A stretch of 64,000 bases of DNA from CAWEDP01 sp963807925 (GTDB taxonomy: Bacteria; Acidobacteriota; Vicinamibacteria; Vicinamibacterales; CAVVIG01): positions 248,001 to 312,000 of the forward strand of contig CAWEDP010000002.1 in NCBI GenBank assembly GCA_963807925.1, given 5' to 3'. Shown here piece by piece: positions 63,473 to 64,000 of this stretch. The notes beneath the pieces were generated by a model. The model saw only the letters and a list, made by a program, of their open reading frames with translations, ran no database searches and had not been told where the DNA came from. Every line of letters begins with the position of its first letter. The first letter of the stretch is position 1. The translations under genes were made by a program, and so were the position numbers.

Positions 63473-64000
63473 GTGACCTTCGATCGGAAGAAGGCCGCGT
63501 GGCCGGTGGTCGCGGCGGCCGCGCTCGCGGCGGCGGCTGCGCTCACGCGGGGGCGCATCCTCGCGCAGCAGGCCGCGCCGGCGCCGGCCGCCGCCCAGCC
63601 GCCGCCCATCGTGCGCACCGACATCTCCGGCGACTGGAATGTCGTCAGCAACGAAGATCAGCCGCATCGGGTGCCCGGACCCGAGCTCGGCGACTACACG
63701 GGGCTGCCGCTGAACGCGGCCGATCGCCAGAAGGCCGAGGCGTGGGACGCCACCATCCTGTCGCAGCCGGAACGGCAGGCGCAGGCGCACCCGGTCCAGT
63801 ACCTGATGCGCGGCCCGGGCCCGGCGCTGCGGATCGTCAGGATTCTCGATCCGGTCACGCAGGAGCTCGTTGCGTACACGATGGCTGGCGGCTTCGGGCG
63901 GGCGGATCGCGTGATCTGGATGGACGGCCGGCCGCACCCCTCCGACTACTCGGAACACACCTGGGACGGCTTTTCGACCGGCGTCTGGGAAAACGGGCAG
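63473..64000 (+). CDS. Secreted protein of the uncharacterised DGRP family (copy 3, cut by window end)
   Basis: The frame opens at a GTG (63473) with GAGGAGGGG ideally placed upstream and stays open to the last base, so only 176 codons are visible. There is an N-terminal export segment (AAWPVVAAAALAAAAALTRG), an Ala/Pro-rich linker, then DISGDWNVVSNEDQPHR and IWMDGRPHPSDYSEHTWDGF followed by STGVWENGQ. This matches the DGRxP...GYSxGxWEGDT core of copies 1 and 2, so the rest of the domain should follow outside the window. The 161 bases before it hold no other gene. Confidence 0.72.
   Translation, partial: MTFDRKKAAWPVVAAAALAAAAALTRGRILAQQAAPAPAAAQPPPIVRTDISGDWNVVSNEDQPHRVPGPELGDYTGLPLNAADRQKAEAWDATILSQPERQAQAHPVQYLMRGPGPALRIVRILDPVTQELVAYTMAGGFGRADRVIWMDGRPHPSDYSEHTWDGFSTGVWENGQ

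Overview
The window is high-G+C, densely packed bacterial chromosome with no phage, transposase, integrase, tRNA or rRNA gene that I can see. The gene content points to Acidobacteriota, most likely the Vicinamibacteria: a VWFA-related Acidobacterial-type secreted protein, two DUF6152 proteins, three members of an uncharacterised secreted family with a conserved 'DGRP...Y.GYS.G.WEGDTLVVET' core, short GTGA/ATGA stop-start overlaps, and many GTG starts. This assignment is inference from family content, not a phylogeny.

Layout. 1-7321: stress and envelope block (UspA C-terminus, DUF1614 membrane protein, FtsH, hexahaem NapC-like cytochrome, a deleted zinc alcohol dehydrogenase, remnants of SHOCT, acetate kinase and TreT-like genes, YihY/BrkB, TerB). 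7364-24427: osmotic and carbohydrate stress block (MscS, TreZ, GlgX, TreY, a DUF481 outer-membrane protein, a K+ operon of Kup, PDZ pseudoprotease, CPA2 antiporter and coiled-coil protein, an internally deleted OtsA-OtsB, an SDR protein, Hsp20). 25081-30769: zinc-ribbon/DUF4118 histidine kinase and a MacB/DevBCA-type ABC exporter operon. 30867-37170: PepF peptidase, then a four-gene minus-strand operon (bicupin, GlcD-type oxidase, GumN/TraB, amine oxidase). 37198-49549: ACP and acyl-AMP ligase, AddB/AddA-like repair nuclease, GT4 glycosyltransferase, GDE-type debranching enzyme. 49569-57058: VWA protein and tiny partner, 2OG dioxygenase, PGPGW and DoxX membrane proteins, argininosuccinate synthase, GDSL esterase, hybrid histidine kinase. 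57205-64000: secreted Acidobacteria-type proteins, an alpha/beta hydrolase with a collagen-like insert, and a divergent LysR pair.

Functionally the first 25 kb reads as a desiccation, osmotic and starvation-survival region. TreY/TreZ make trehalose from glycogen-type glucan that GlgX debranches; MscS and the Kup/antiporter operon handle turgor and K+; FtsH, Hsp20 and UspA handle protein quality and stress.

Two patterns deserve attention. First, four otherwise well-conserved genes (pepF, addA, argG, hybrid kinase) are each broken by single extra bases, and all five extra bases lie at or within two bases of a GTAC tetranucleotide. This looks like modification-linked sequencing error or a very specific mutational process. 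Second, OtsAB, the alcohol dehydrogenase, the TreT-like gene and the SHOCT gene carry large internal deletions that mostly keep the reading frame open. Both patterns need read-level checking before any pathway is declared lost.
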